In this document: piece after piece, positions 7,371 through 15,430 of the stretch | Layout of the letters: each line of letters begins with the position of its first letter | Position numbering within the stretch: position 1 is the first letter of the stretch | Origin: Bacteroidota bacterium | GTDB lineage: Bacteria; Bacteroidota; Bacteroidia; Chitinophagales; Chitinophagaceae | Assembly: GCA_030706685.1 (NCBI GenBank) | Contig: JAUZOA010000014.1 | Coordinates: 21,111 to 85,110 of the forward strand | Reading direction: 5' to 3' | DNA: 64,000 nt | Notes under the pieces: generated by a model | The model's input: the letters and a program-made list of their open reading frames with translations, nothing else | What the model was told of the DNA's origin: nothing | The model's database searches: none | Position numbers and translations under genes: made by a program

Positions 7371-8022
7371 AAGTACTACCCAGATTGCATTAGTCGACGA
7401 TCATATCCTTCTTCGCAACGGGCTTGCTGCGCTGGTGAATTCTTTTGAGGGATATTCGGTCCTGTTTGAAGCGAATAACGGAAAAGAATTCATCAAACAA
7501 CTGAAAATCTACCCGGCCCCGCATATTGTACTCCTGGATATAGCTATGCCGGAAATGAATGGTATAGAAACAGCGGCATGGATGAAAGAAAATTTACCGG
7601 CAGCAAAAATATTGGTCCTGAGCGTTACCGACAGTGAAGCGGTTATTATCAGCATGCTTAAATATGGCGCACGGGGCTATATCCTGAAAAACAGCAAACC
7701 CGCTGTTTTTAAACAGGCACTTGACAGCATCCGCGATTCAGGCTTTTACATGAATGAACTCGTCAGTAATAAAATGCTGACCTATGTGACCCAGGAAGAT
7801 AAAGGAAAAGAAACCTACCTTATTTCGCAGTTGACAGAAAATGAAATCACTTTTCTCCAGTTGTCCTGCACCGAAATGACGTATAAGCAAATTGCTGAAA
7901 AAATGCGCGTAAGTCCCCGCACCATAGATGGGTACCGCGATCATCTTTTAAAAAAATTAAATGTGCAATCCCGCGTCGGGCTGGTCATCTTTGCTATTAA
8001 ATACGGTCTTTACGAACTATAA
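7363..8022 (+). CDS. LuxR/NarL-family response regulator with TTG start
   Basis: A 219-residue two-component response regulator. The receiver domain has the acidic pair Asp12/Asp13, phospho-acceptor Asp59 (IVLLDIAMPEMNG) and conserved Lys109 (GYILKN). The C-terminal LuxR-type helix-turn-helix is clear (LTENEITFLQL, YKQIAEKMRVSPRTIDGYRD). No ATG is available upstream of the receiver domain; the frame opens with TTG at 7363, which overlaps the kinase stop and gives the expected N-terminus, so a TTG start is likely. It converges on tgt with a 6-bp overlap of the two 3' ends. It should receive phosphate from the kinase just upstream; possible targets are this operon and the divergent hydrolase cluster. 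Confidence 0.88.
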   Translation: MAKSTTQIALVDDHILLRNGLAALVNSFEGYSVLFEANNGKEFIKQLKIYPAPHIVLLDIAMPEMNGIETAAWMKENLPAAKILVLSVTDSEAVIISMLKYGARGYILKNSKPAVFKQALDSIRDSGFYMNELVSNKMLTYVTQEDKGKETYLISQLTENEITFLQLSCTEMTYKQIAEKMRVSPRTIDGYRDHLLKKLNVQSRVGLVIFAIKYGLYEL

Positions 8023-9156
8023 TCGTTTTTTCAGTACGTCCACCATTTCTTTTTTCCAGGTTGCAAAATCGCCCAGTTCAACATGCCTTCGCGCTTCCTC
8101 CACCAGCCACCTGTAAAAAGCAAGATTATGTACACTCGCGATAGTCAGTCCCAGTATCTCCTGCGATTTCATCAGGTGGCGTAAATAAGCTTTCGAATAA
8201 TGGTTGCTGATAATGCAATCCACTCCTTCATCAATGGGTGAAAAATCAAATTCCCATTTTTTATTGTCAATATTGATCACGCCCTGTGTTGTAAAGAGCA
8301 TGGCATTTCGGCCATTACGGGTAGGCATCACGCAATCAAACATATCCACTCCCATACTGATACATTCAAGAATATTCCAGGGTGTGCCGACCCCCATCAG
8401 GTAGCGGGGTTTTTCCTTTGGCAAATGATCACAGCACCAATCACATATTTCATACATGACCGGTTCCGGCTCGCCCACACTTAATCCCCCGATGGCATTA
8501 CCTGTCGCTTGTTTGGATGCAATGTATTCACAGGATTGCTTTCGCAGGTCTTTGTAGGTGCCTCCCTGTACAATAGGGAAAAGGTTTTGCGTGTATCCAT
8601 ATTTATCATTCGTATCATTAAACCGGCTGAAACAACGATCCAGCCAGCGATGTGTGAGTTCAAGGGAAGTCTTCGCATAATTGTATTCACAACCGCCGGG
8701 CGGACATTCATCAAAAGCCATGATAATATCCCCTCCTATCGAGCGTTGTATATCCATTACATTTTCTGGAGTGAACAAATGCCTGGATCCGTCAATATGC
8801 GATTGAAAAGTAACTCCCTCCTCCTTTATTTTTCTTGTCCCTGCCAATGAAAAGACCTGGTAACCGCCGCTGTCTGTCAACATTGGCCGGTGCCATCCTG
8901 TAAAACGATGAAGCCCTCCCGCCTTTTCCAACACTTCCAGACCGGGCCGCAGGTATAAATGATAAGTATTTCCAAGTATAATTTGGGCTTTTACATCATC
9001 CATCAACTGTTGTTGCGATACAGCCTTTACACTGCCGACTGTACCTACAGGCATAAAAACGGGAGTGAGTATCTCGCCATGACCGGTAATTATTTTCCCC
9101 GTTCTGGCTTTGGAACCCGGATCAGTATGCTGCCATTGAAAAGTTAATGCTGCCAT
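8017..9156 (-). CDS. tgt: tRNA-guanine (queuine) transglycosylase
   Basis: A 379-residue enzyme that swaps guanine at position 34 of GUN-anticodon tRNAs for preQ1. The family signatures are present: TDSGGYQVFSL with Asp95, FDEC with Asp149, GGLSVGEP, and MFDCVMPTRNGR with the nucleophile Asp274. The usual C-x-C-x2-C zinc site near the C-terminus is not intact: only one Cys remains in VDCIISNHYSKAYLRHL, although the conserved YLRHL and HNL are kept; I believe a reduced zinc site is common in Bacteroidota Tgt. A -7-like box (TATCTTGC on the minus strand) lies 8 nt before the start, inside an inverted-repeat region shared with the divergent glycosyltransferase. Confidence 0.95.
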   Translation of the reverse strand: MAALTFQWQHTDPGSKARTGKIITGHGEILTPVFMPVGTVGSVKAVSQQQLMDDVKAQIILGNTYHLYLRPGLEVLEKAGGLHRFTGWHRPMLTDSGGYQVFSLAGTRKIKEEGVTFQSHIDGSRHLFTPENVMDIQRSIGGDIIMAFDECPPGGCEYNYAKTSLELTHRWLDRCFSRFNDTNDKYGYTQNLFPIVQGGTYKDLRKQSCEYIASKQATGNAIGGLSVGEPEPVMYEICDWCCDHLPKEKPRYLMGVGTPWNILECISMGVDMFDCVMPTRNGRNAMLFTTQGVINIDNKKWEFDFSPIDEGVDCIISNHYSKAYLRHLMKSQEILGLTIASVHNLAFYRWLVEEARRHVELGDFATWKKEMVDVLKKRL

Positions 9157-9164
9157 GAGGGCTG

Positions 9165-9279
9165 CAAGATAGAATGAGAAATGAGAAATCAGAAATGAGT
9201 CACCGGGAAGTTCCGGCAGTATTTCAATTCCTCTCCTGATATTTTAGAGATAAAATTCCTTATTTCTCATTTACCTTCG
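9165..9279. promoter_or_regulatory. Divergent promoter region with inverted repeat
   Basis: AATGAGAAAT (9173-9182) and ATTTCTCATT (9262-9271) form a perfect 10-bp inverted repeat; the left side continues as short GAGAAAT words. Each arm lies next to a -7-like box pointing outward: TATCTTGC toward tgt (minus) and TACCTTCG (9272-9279) toward the glycosyltransferase, ending 5 nt before its ATG. Confidence 0.45.
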
Positions 9280-9284
9280 CAGCT

Positions 9285-10406
9285 ATGCCACTTACTGACT
9301 GGGGAGAAATAATTTTGTTTTGTTTTGTTGCTGCCACTGCTATACAGGTTTTCTATTATACCTGGTTTTTCAGCCGTCTTGCATTTTTTAAGCCTAAACA
9401 AAAACTGCAATCGCAACAACATCCCGTTTCTGTTATCATCTGCGCCAGGGACGAAGACGAAAACCTGGCAAGGAACCTTCCGGGTGTATTGGTACAAAAT
9501 TATAAAAGTACTTATGAAGTGGTGGCTGTCAATGATAATTCACTGGATGATTCCAAATACATCTTGCAGGAGCTGAAGAAAACATTCAAATCATTGAATG
9601 TGGTGGAACTTACCCAGGAAGCCAAGCTTATTTCCGGGAAAAAGTATCCTTTGTCTATTGGTATCCGCGAAGCCAAGCATGAAGTACTGCTGCTGACTGA
9701 CGCGGATTGCGTTCCGGCCAGTGAGCACTGGATACAAAAAATGCAGGACGCTTATGATGATAAGATTGAGATCGTATTAGGGTATGGCGCTTACCATAAA
9801 CGCCCGGGTATCCTGAACAAACTTGTCCGGTTCGAAACCTTTCATACAGCGCTTCAGTATCTTTCCTATGCGCTGGCGGGTATCCCTTACATGGGTGTAG
9901 GCAGGAACCTTTCCTATAAAAAAGGCCTGTTCTTCCGCAACAAGGGCTTTTCTTCCATTAATCATATTCCAAGCGGGGATGATGACCTTTTTATTAATAA
10001 AGTGGCTACCAAACAAAATACAGCCATCATCATTGACCCTGAAGCGATCACCCGTTCCATACCCAAGCAGACCTGGGGTGAATGGCGAAGACAAAAATCG
10101 AGACATTATACTACCGCTAAATTTTATAAGCCTAAACACAAATTCTTACTTGGATTATACGTTGCCACCCAATTTCTTTTTTACCCCTTATTCGCCGGTA
10201 CCATTATTTTTTATGACTGGCGGCTTGCCCTCCTTTTATTATCCGTAAAACTTATAGTACAGGGTTTTGTTTTTTATAAGTCGATGAAAAAAATGGAAGA
10301 AAAGGATTTGTGGCCCTGGTTTGTATTGCTGGATATCTGGATGTTCTTCTATTATATTGTTTTTGCATCCGCCTTGTGGAAAAAACCAAAAAGAACCTGG
10401 AGTTGA
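9285..10406 (+). CDS. Membrane-bound family 2 glycosyltransferase
   Basis: A 373-residue inverting glycosyltransferase of the GT-A fold. An N-terminal membrane helix (about 8-30) leads into the nucleotide-sugar domain: PVSVIICARDEDENL, VAVNDNSLDDS, and the metal-binding LLLTDADCVPAS at about 136-146. A later acidic GDDDLFINKVA and QKSRHYTTAKF region matches the acceptor-side motifs of processive or lipid-linked GT2 enzymes, and two to three hydrophobic helices close the C-terminus. The sugar and acceptor cannot be read from sequence; cell-envelope polysaccharide is likely. The start codon lies 5 nt after a -7-like TACCTTCG. Confidence 0.85.
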   Translation: MPLTDWGEIILFCFVAATAIQVFYYTWFFSRLAFFKPKQKLQSQQHPVSVIICARDEDENLARNLPGVLVQNYKSTYEVVAVNDNSLDDSKYILQELKKTFKSLNVVELTQEAKLISGKKYPLSIGIREAKHEVLLLTDADCVPASEHWIQKMQDAYDDKIEIVLGYGAYHKRPGILNKLVRFETFHTALQYLSYALAGIPYMGVGRNLSYKKGLFFRNKGFSSINHIPSGDDDLFINKVATKQNTAIIIDPEAITRSIPKQTWGEWRRQKSRHYTTAKFYKPKHKFLLGLYVATQFLFYPLFAGTIIFYDWRLALLLLSVKLIVQGFVFYKSMKKMEEKDLWPWFVLLDIWMFFYYIVFASALWKKPKRTWS

Positions 10407-10452
10407 AGACGGTAATTATCCTGTAACAGCCTGCACATTTCATTGCTTCACT

Positions 10453-11133
10453 ATGGATACTCTTATTTTCGAAAAGGTAGATGTGTACATCAGCAATATG
10501 TTTGCCCCCGATGACGCTACGTTAGCAGCGACCCTTCGTTCGCTCAGGGCGGAAGGGCTTCCTCAACATAGTGTTTCCGCCAACCAGGGAAAGTTTTTGC
10601 AGTTAATGGCTATTCTTTGCAACGCTAAAAAAATACTGGAGTTGGGTACCCTTGGCGGGTACAGCACTATCTGGCTTGCAAGGGCGCTGCCCGCTGATGG
10701 AAAACTTATTTCTGTTGAAATAAACAACCATTATGCTGAAGTAGCTCAAAGGAATATTAATGATGCCGGGTTGTCGGGCAAAGTGGAGATCAGGGTGGGA
10801 GATGCACTCGAAATCCTGCCAAAAATGATTCATGACAAGGAGGGTCCTTTTGACCTGGTATTCGTTGATGCAGATAAGCCTCCCTATGCTGAGTATTTCA
10901 GCTTTGCATTAAGCCTGGCACGTCCGGGTACCCTGCTGGTTTTCGACAACGTGATAAGAGAAGGAAAGATTCTTGATCCTGCCACTACCGATGAAAAGGT
11001 CAAAGGCGTACAACGCTTCAATAAAATATTAAGCGATAATCCGCATGTTACTTCAACAATCCTTCCTATTGTCGGGATAAAGGAATACGACGGCATGGCC
11101 CTTGCAATAGTAAAAGGGAATATTATTGCGTAA
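10453..11133 (+). CDS. SAM-dependent O-methyltransferase (CCoAOMT-like)
   Basis: A 226-residue class I methyltransferase of the methyltransferase_3 group. The SAM loop is ILELGTLGGYST (61-72), and the metal/catechol-binding acidic stretch is VFVDADKPPY (about 138-145). The substrate is unknown; members methylate catechol-type or other small hydroxylated compounds. I start it at the ATG at 10453, because the longer frame from 10321 runs over the end of the glycosyltransferase gene and has no matching domain. A second paralogue with the same motifs lies at 63319-63957. It is followed after 13 nt by rsmG. Confidence 0.85.
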   Translation: MDTLIFEKVDVYISNMFAPDDATLAATLRSLRAEGLPQHSVSANQGKFLQLMAILCNAKKILELGTLGGYSTIWLARALPADGKLISVEINNHYAEVAQRNINDAGLSGKVEIRVGDALEILPKMIHDKEGPFDLVFVDADKPPYAEYFSFALSLARPGTLLVFDNVIREGKILDPATTDEKVKGVQRFNKILSDNPHVTSTILPIVGIKEYDGMALAIVKGNIIA

Positions 11134-11146
11134 GAATTTTTTGCCT

Positions 11147-11815
11147 ATGGAAATAATCCTTAAATATTTTTCTGATTTTACTTCCGGACAACTAAGCCAG
11201 TTTAAAGCTTTGGAAGCCCTGTATAAAGATTGGAATGAAAAGATCAACGTCATTTCACGGAAAGATATAGATGGTCTTTATGAAAAACATGTATTGCACT
11301 CACTCAGTATCGCCGCCATCTTCGATTTTCAACCCGGCACTGAAATAATCGATCTTGGAACCGGGGGTGGGTTTCCGGGTATACCCTTAGCCATATTCTT
11401 CCCGGAAGTAAAATTTCTTTTAGTAGACAGCATCGCAAAAAAATTAAAAGTAGTTGAAGGGGTAGCAACAGCCATCGGGTTAAAAAATGTAACCCTGATG
11501 AATACAAGGGCTGAGGATATTAAAAACAAGAAATTTGATTTTGTGGTCTCCCGGGCCGTGGCCCCCTTAAAGGATCTTTGGAGATGGAGTAAGCCCCTGT
11601 TGAAAACAAGTACGAAGTACGAAGTACGAAATCCGGAAATCCCTGGTCGCCACTCACCGTTCATCACCCACCGCCCCGGGCTTATCTGCCTCAAAGGAGG
11701 CGACCTGACTTCAGAGATCCGGGAAAGTGGTTGCCGTCCACATATTATCGAAATAGCTGAACTGTTTCCCCGGGAGTTTTTCAGGGAAAAGTATTTGCTT
11801 TTTGTACCCAGATGA
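11147..11815 (+). CDS. rsmG: 16S rRNA (guanine-527-N7) methyltransferase with internal insertion
   Basis: A 222-residue methyltransferase that modifies G527 of 16S rRNA; loss is known to give low-level streptomycin resistance in other bacteria. It shows the RsmG layout: INVISRKDIDGLYEKHVLHS, the SAM motif IIDLGTGGGFPGIPL (about 67-81), VDSIAKKL, and SRAVAPLKDL before LICLKGGDL. About 25 residues (roughly 153-178) between the last two motifs are not expected in the family, where only a short loop is usual, and coincide with tandem 7-bp repeats in the DNA. The frame stays open, so the enzyme may still work. The start is the ATG at 11147 rather than an upstream TTG. Confidence 0.9.
   Translation: MEIILKYFSDFTSGQLSQFKALEALYKDWNEKINVISRKDIDGLYEKHVLHSLSIAAIFDFQPGTEIIDLGTGGGFPGIPLAIFFPEVKFLLVDSIAKKLKVVEGVATAIGLKNVTLMNTRAEDIKNKKFDFVVSRAVAPLKDLWRWSKPLLKTSTKYEVRNPEIPGRHSPFITHRPGLICLKGGDLTSEIRESGCRPHIIEIAELFPREFFREKYLLFVPR
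11605..11682. repeat. Repeat-derived in-frame insertion inside rsmG
   Basis: GTACGAA occurs three times in tandem at 11610-11630, followed by CACTCACCGTTCATCACCCA-type words at about 11653-11673. The segment interrupts a short conserved loop of RsmG. Its vocabulary resembles the word-repeats found in intergenic inverted repeats elsewhere in this window, such as the GTGAGTGGTGAATAG words at 29707. Confidence 0.5.
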
Positions 11816-11832
11816 TCCCGGATCACTTTGGT

Positions 11833-11869
11833 CGGTATTTACCTGTGAAAAATACCGATTAGTGGTATT
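11833..11869. promoter_or_regulatory. Overlapping hairpin and operator-like repeat between rsmG and response regulator
   Basis: CGGTATTT (11833-11840) pairs with AAATACCG (11850-11857) as an 8-bp stem. The second arm also takes part in AATACC-N7-GGTATT (11851-11869), a dyad that looks like a dimer-binding site 34 nt before the response-regulator start. It could be a terminator for rsmG, an autoregulatory operator, or both. Confidence 0.35.
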
Positions 11870-11902
11870 GGCCGTATGTAAGCGAAAGAAGACCTTTGCA
11901 GG

Positions 11903-12544
11903 ATGAATGAGATTTCCGTTTGCATAGTGGATGATAATAAACAACTCAGGAGTGCGCTGGAGGAAATTGTCAGCATGTCGGATGGCTACAAGTGTGTGGC
12001 TACTATCGGTACCGCCGAAGAAGCAATTGAGCAGATTCCCTTACTTAAACCGGATGTCGTGCTCATGGATATCAACCTGGGAAGCAGTGAGAGCGGTATT
12101 GATTGCGTAAAAGCGCTGAAACCACAGATGCCGGCGACAAATTTTATGATGTGTACGGTATATGAGGAAGATGAAAAGATATTTGAAGCCCTGAGTGCCG
12201 GGGCCAGTGGTTATATTTTAAAAAAGACGGCTCCCGGTAAATTATTAGAAGCTATCCGCGAACTCTACCAGGGAGGAGCCCCTATGAGCAGCCAGATAGC
12301 CAGGAAAGTGGTAGCCGCTTTCCAGAATAAACCCGATGCGCCCGATTCTCCGGGAAAACTGGATCAACTGACCAACAGGGAGAGAGAAATATTGGAACAA
12401 TTATCCAAGGGTCTTATGTATAAGGAAATTGCCGGCCTGTTATTCCTTAGTCCTGAAACTGTTCGGAAACACGTCTACCATATCTATGAAAAGCTTCATG
12501 TCAATAACCGGGTGGAAGCGGTAAATAAATATTTTGGACGCTGA
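11903..12544 (+). CDS. Orphan LuxR/NarL-family response regulator
   Basis: A 213-residue response regulator: receiver domain with Asp10/Asp11, phospho-acceptor Asp56 (VVLMDINLG) and Lys107 (GYILKKT), then a LuxR helix-turn-helix (LTNREREILEQL, YKEIAGLLFLSPETVRKH). No histidine kinase gene is adjacent, so its partner must lie elsewhere. It is strikingly similar to the regulator at 29081-29704, sharing for example PMSSQIAR, GASGY and YEKLHV; that one sits directly after a propeller-type sensor kinase. Cross-talk or recent duplication is likely. A dyad at 11851-11869 may be its own operator. Confidence 0.9.
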   Translation: MNEISVCIVDDNKQLRSALEEIVSMSDGYKCVATIGTAEEAIEQIPLLKPDVVLMDINLGSSESGIDCVKALKPQMPATNFMMCTVYEEDEKIFEALSAGASGYILKKTAPGKLLEAIRELYQGGAPMSSQIARKVVAAFQNKPDAPDSPGKLDQLTNREREILEQLSKGLMYKEIAGLLFLSPETVRKHVYHIYEKLHVNNRVEAVNKYFGR

Positions 12545-12825
12545 TCTTATTGAAATAAAAACTCAGAAAATATTTGTTGTCAATAGAATAGCAGCAATTG
12601 TATTTCACTAATTCTTCCTTTCTGGCAAACATTCTAAAGCTCATATTTAAACAGATTCTAACCGGATTCTAATGTCTGAAATAAAAATACCACGTATGTA
12701 GTATAGGACGAATTGGCGATACCCATTACTTTCGTTCTGTTATTTTTCGAATCATTCGTGCCCACAGCCTTTAACCATTATACCTTTAAGAATTTATTAT
12801 AAAGGGGCCTAATCAAGCGATAAAA
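12545..12825. other. Gene-free region with promoter-like remnant
   Basis: No coding frame is convincing. TACCACGTAT at 12688-12697 recurs exactly upstream of the Type IX sorting-domain gene (51263-51272). About 40 nt further on, a TTG and a TACTTTCG box suggest a plus-strand promoter, followed by a UTR-like AT-rich stretch and then the terminator at 12826-12851. It could encode a short RNA or be the left-over promoter and leader of a lost gene. Confidence 0.3.
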
Positions 12826-12851
12826 AACCATCCGCCAACTGGCGGATGGTT
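12826..12851. terminator. Bidirectional intrinsic terminator
   Basis: AACCATCCGCC and GGCGGATGGTT form a perfect 11-bp stem with a 4-nt loop. On the minus strand a run of Ts follows, fitting termination of the M1 peptidase gene whose stop is 27 nt away. On the plus strand the tail is TTCGTCGTTT, weaker, for the response-regulator side. Confidence 0.8.
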
Positions 12852-12877
12852 TCGTCGTTTATAGAACGCAGTATTGT

Positions 12878-14710
12878 TTATTGAAGCTTTAGTTTATTGT
12901 CTTTTCTCTCCACATCCGCCAGTCTCTGGCTGGGATCAATTTCAGCCACTATTATATCCGCTAATCGCCTTCCTGTTTCTATTATATACGTTTCATTTGT
13001 CCATTTCCAGGCAGGGTATACTTTACGCGGCGTTGAATCTTCCGCCGGTTTTTCCCCATACATCAGGTCAAGAGGAATATAATGCAACTCTTTGGTGCTG
13101 TCCTTAAATGTTATCTGCAGATCAACCGGCATAGGCATGAGGCCGACACGCTTTATTCTTATTTTGGTTTTGCCATTTTCTTCCCACAAACTATCAAAGG
13201 CGTAATCAATCGTCCGGGTTGAATTGATCCAGTATTGTTTATACCAATCGAGTTTCATATCACTTACTTTTTCCGCTACCTGGATAAAATCATTGGCATT
13301 AGGATGCTTGAATCTCCATAAGCGATAATATTCGAGCAATATCTTATCTCTCACTTCCGCGCCCGTGATATATCCCAGTTGCTCCATAAATACCGCTCCT
13401 TTTGAATAAGAGGCGACATTATAGGCGAAATTGGTATTGAAATGATCGGCATGTGTAATCAGGGGCTCTTCTTTTCCGCTCCTGACAACATTGAAATAAG
13501 ATGCATAATTATCAGCCTGTGCAAATCCACCAGAGCCGTTCAGGTAAGCCGACACTCTCTCTTCTGCATATTGAGTAAACCCTTCGTCCATCCAGGCATA
13601 AAGAGATTCGTTGGTACCCATCATTCCCTGGTACCAGCTATGCAACCACTCATGCAACCAGGCTCCCGGCTCAATGATTAATGTAGCCATCGGGTATTCC
13701 ATGCCGCCGTCGCCCCCATGAATAAAAGAATATTGTTTATAGGGATAGTGACCAAAGGTTTTTTCCATATAGGGCAAAGCTCTCCCGGCAAGTGTCAGTA
13801 CATTCTCCCATTGCTGGGCAGTAGCATTAGTGGTTTTATACAGGAGATTAAGCGTAAGACTGTCATTTATCTTTACAGATTTATGAATGAAGTCCGGGTC
13901 TGCGGCCCAGACAAAATCATGAACGTTGGGGGCTGTGAATTTCCAGGTAAGTTTATTCCCCGGAGCCCTTATTACTTTCGATCCGGGGGCTTCATAACCA
14001 TACCCGATCTCGCTTGCATTTTGTAAATAGCCTGAGCCCCCAAGAATATAGGTTTTGTCAATAGAAATACTCACGTCATAATCGCCCCAGACGCCATAAA
14101 ACTCGCGGGCAATATAAGGAGTCGGATGCCAGCCTTCATAATCATATTCGCAAAGTTTGGGATACCATTGGCTCATCGAATAACGGACTTTTGTAGTGGG
14201 GTTATCTCTTCCGCTCCTGCGAACCTGCAAAGGTACCTGGGCCTCAAACTCCATGTCAAAAACAACTTTTGATTTTGGCAGGATGGGCTTGTCTAATTTT
14301 ACTTCAAGAATAGTTTCAAGCATATTGTATTGCTGCGGCCGTCCGTTCATCTTTAAGGAAATGATCTTCTGGTAACCGATTTCATCCGGTTTCAGGTTCA
14401 GGATGCGATCCTTTACACGAGGATCCCAATCCAGGCCCCGTCCCGCCTGTATAGTGCCCTGTCTGCGGCTGCGTGTATCCATCATACTGTTTGGCTGGAA
14501 AGCGTTCCAATACAAATGATAGAAAACCCTTGTCAATGTATCCGGTGAATTATTCCAGTATTCCAGCTTTTGTTTACCGGCAAAGCGATTGGTTTGCACA
14601 TTCATGTCAATGGCCATGACATACTTTACCCGCTGTTGCCAGCGGTCAGGCTGTCCAAATGCAAATACCAGTGAAACCGTAAAGGTGATGCTTAATAAGA
14701 TCCGTTTCAT
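12878..14710 (-). CDS. Secreted M1-family metallopeptidase
   Basis: A 610-residue zinc aminopeptidase-type enzyme. After a signal peptide (MKRILLSITFTVSLVFAFG, cut near residue 20) comes the M1 N-terminal beta domain, then the exopeptidase signature GGMEY (335-339), the zinc motif HEWLH (353-357) and the third ligand Glu376 in DEGFTQYAEE. It is probably periplasmic or outer-membrane-associated and would release N-terminal residues from peptides. I start it at the ATG at 14710; the frame extends further upstream but without a signal-peptide logic. A near-consensus -7 box (GATATTTG, minus strand) is about 20 nt upstream. Terminated by the strong hairpin at 12826-12851. Confidence 0.93.
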   Translation of the reverse strand: MKRILLSITFTVSLVFAFGQPDRWQQRVKYVMAIDMNVQTNRFAGKQKLEYWNNSPDTLTRVFYHLYWNAFQPNSMMDTRSRRQGTIQAGRGLDWDPRVKDRILNLKPDEIGYQKIISLKMNGRPQQYNMLETILEVKLDKPILPKSKVVFDMEFEAQVPLQVRRSGRDNPTTKVRYSMSQWYPKLCEYDYEGWHPTPYIAREFYGVWGDYDVSISIDKTYILGGSGYLQNASEIGYGYEAPGSKVIRAPGNKLTWKFTAPNVHDFVWAADPDFIHKSVKINDSLTLNLLYKTTNATAQQWENVLTLAGRALPYMEKTFGHYPYKQYSFIHGGDGGMEYPMATLIIEPGAWLHEWLHSWYQGMMGTNESLYAWMDEGFTQYAEERVSAYLNGSGGFAQADNYASYFNVVRSGKEEPLITHADHFNTNFAYNVASYSKGAVFMEQLGYITGAEVRDKILLEYYRLWRFKHPNANDFIQVAEKVSDMKLDWYKQYWINSTRTIDYAFDSLWEENGKTKIRIKRVGLMPMPVDLQITFKDSTKELHYIPLDLMYGEKPAEDSTPRKVYPAWKWTNETYIIETGRRLADIIVAEIDPSQRLADVERKDNKLKLQ

Positions 14711-14792
14711 TAGCGTAGTGGTTTGAAGCGGCAAATATCGGCAATGGGATGTTATGTAAAAACAAAAGTGGCTGCCACATAAGGAATTATTC

Positions 14793-14861
14793 TCCCGCAA
14801 AGGCCAGGACGCAAAGGGTAATAAGATGGTTTTCAAACATTGCGTTCTGGCCTTTGCGGGA
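14793..14861. repeat. Long inverted repeat between two minus-strand genes
   Basis: Two 21-bp arms (14793-14813 and 14841-14861) match with one mismatch around a 27-nt spacer. The core word is CCCGCAAAGGCCAG. It lies between the PepSY-like gene and the M1 peptidase gene and would form a strong RNA hairpin in a read-through transcript. The sequence resembles dispersed CGCAAAG-type repeats seen in many bacteria. Confidence 0.75.
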
Positions 14862-14900
14862 AACTTCTTTTCAAAGCTTTTGAGACAGCCGCATTCTTAT

Positions 14901-15350
14901 TTACAGGGTTATACTTTCCCGCAGTAGTCTTCCTTTTGTATTAAAAAAAAGATATTTCTTTTCTACCCCGCTTTTTTTGGCCTTTAAACGATATTGAGTT
15001 GATCCTCCGGGCAGGTATAATACTTTTGTTTCTTCCACTTCCCTGTCGGCATATTTGCTTTTATGAAACCCATCTTTTACCTCGTCGGGCAATTGATCAA
15101 AGGTCCATTCTTTTTCGGTTCCTTTCCAGACTCCTTTATTAGTATAGGAGGCGAGCATCCTATCGCCATTTAATTCAAAAGAAATATCTACCCTTACCAG
15201 TTGATCCTTATAATCCACATTCGTAGCACCGTTATATTGTTGTGAAAAAGTTTCCTCAACTGCCTTGGGTATCTGCCGTATCTGCGCCAAAAGAGTATTG
15301 GCAATAACTGTGAACGAGATAAACAATAATAAAAAAACCTTCCTGATCAT
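14901..15350 (-). CDS. Small secreted PepSY-like protein
   Basis: A 149-residue exported protein. The N-terminus (IRKVFLLLFISFTVIANTLL) is a signal peptide. The rest shows two roughly similar halves, each with a helix then strands: AVEETFSQQYNGATNVDY with KDQLVRVDISFELNG, and LPDEVKDGFHKSKYADREV with GSTQYRLKAKKSG. This is the layout of the PepSY-like/DUF2874 proteins that are abundant in Bacteroidota envelopes. Members are thought to bind or inhibit other proteins, but no precise function is established. It stands alone, about 190 nt upstream of the M1 peptidase. Confidence 0.75.
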   Translation of the reverse strand: MIRKVFLLLFISFTVIANTLLAQIRQIPKAVEETFSQQYNGATNVDYKDQLVRVDISFELNGDRMLASYTNKGVWKGTEKEWTFDQLPDEVKDGFHKSKYADREVEETKVLYLPGGSTQYRLKAKKSGVEKKYLFFNTKGRLLRESITL

Positions 15351-15430
15351 AGAATTTATTTTTTCAATGGCAAAATTGATTCCGGGAACCTGATTAACAT
15401 CATCACTTAATGATATTTAGGAATATATTA

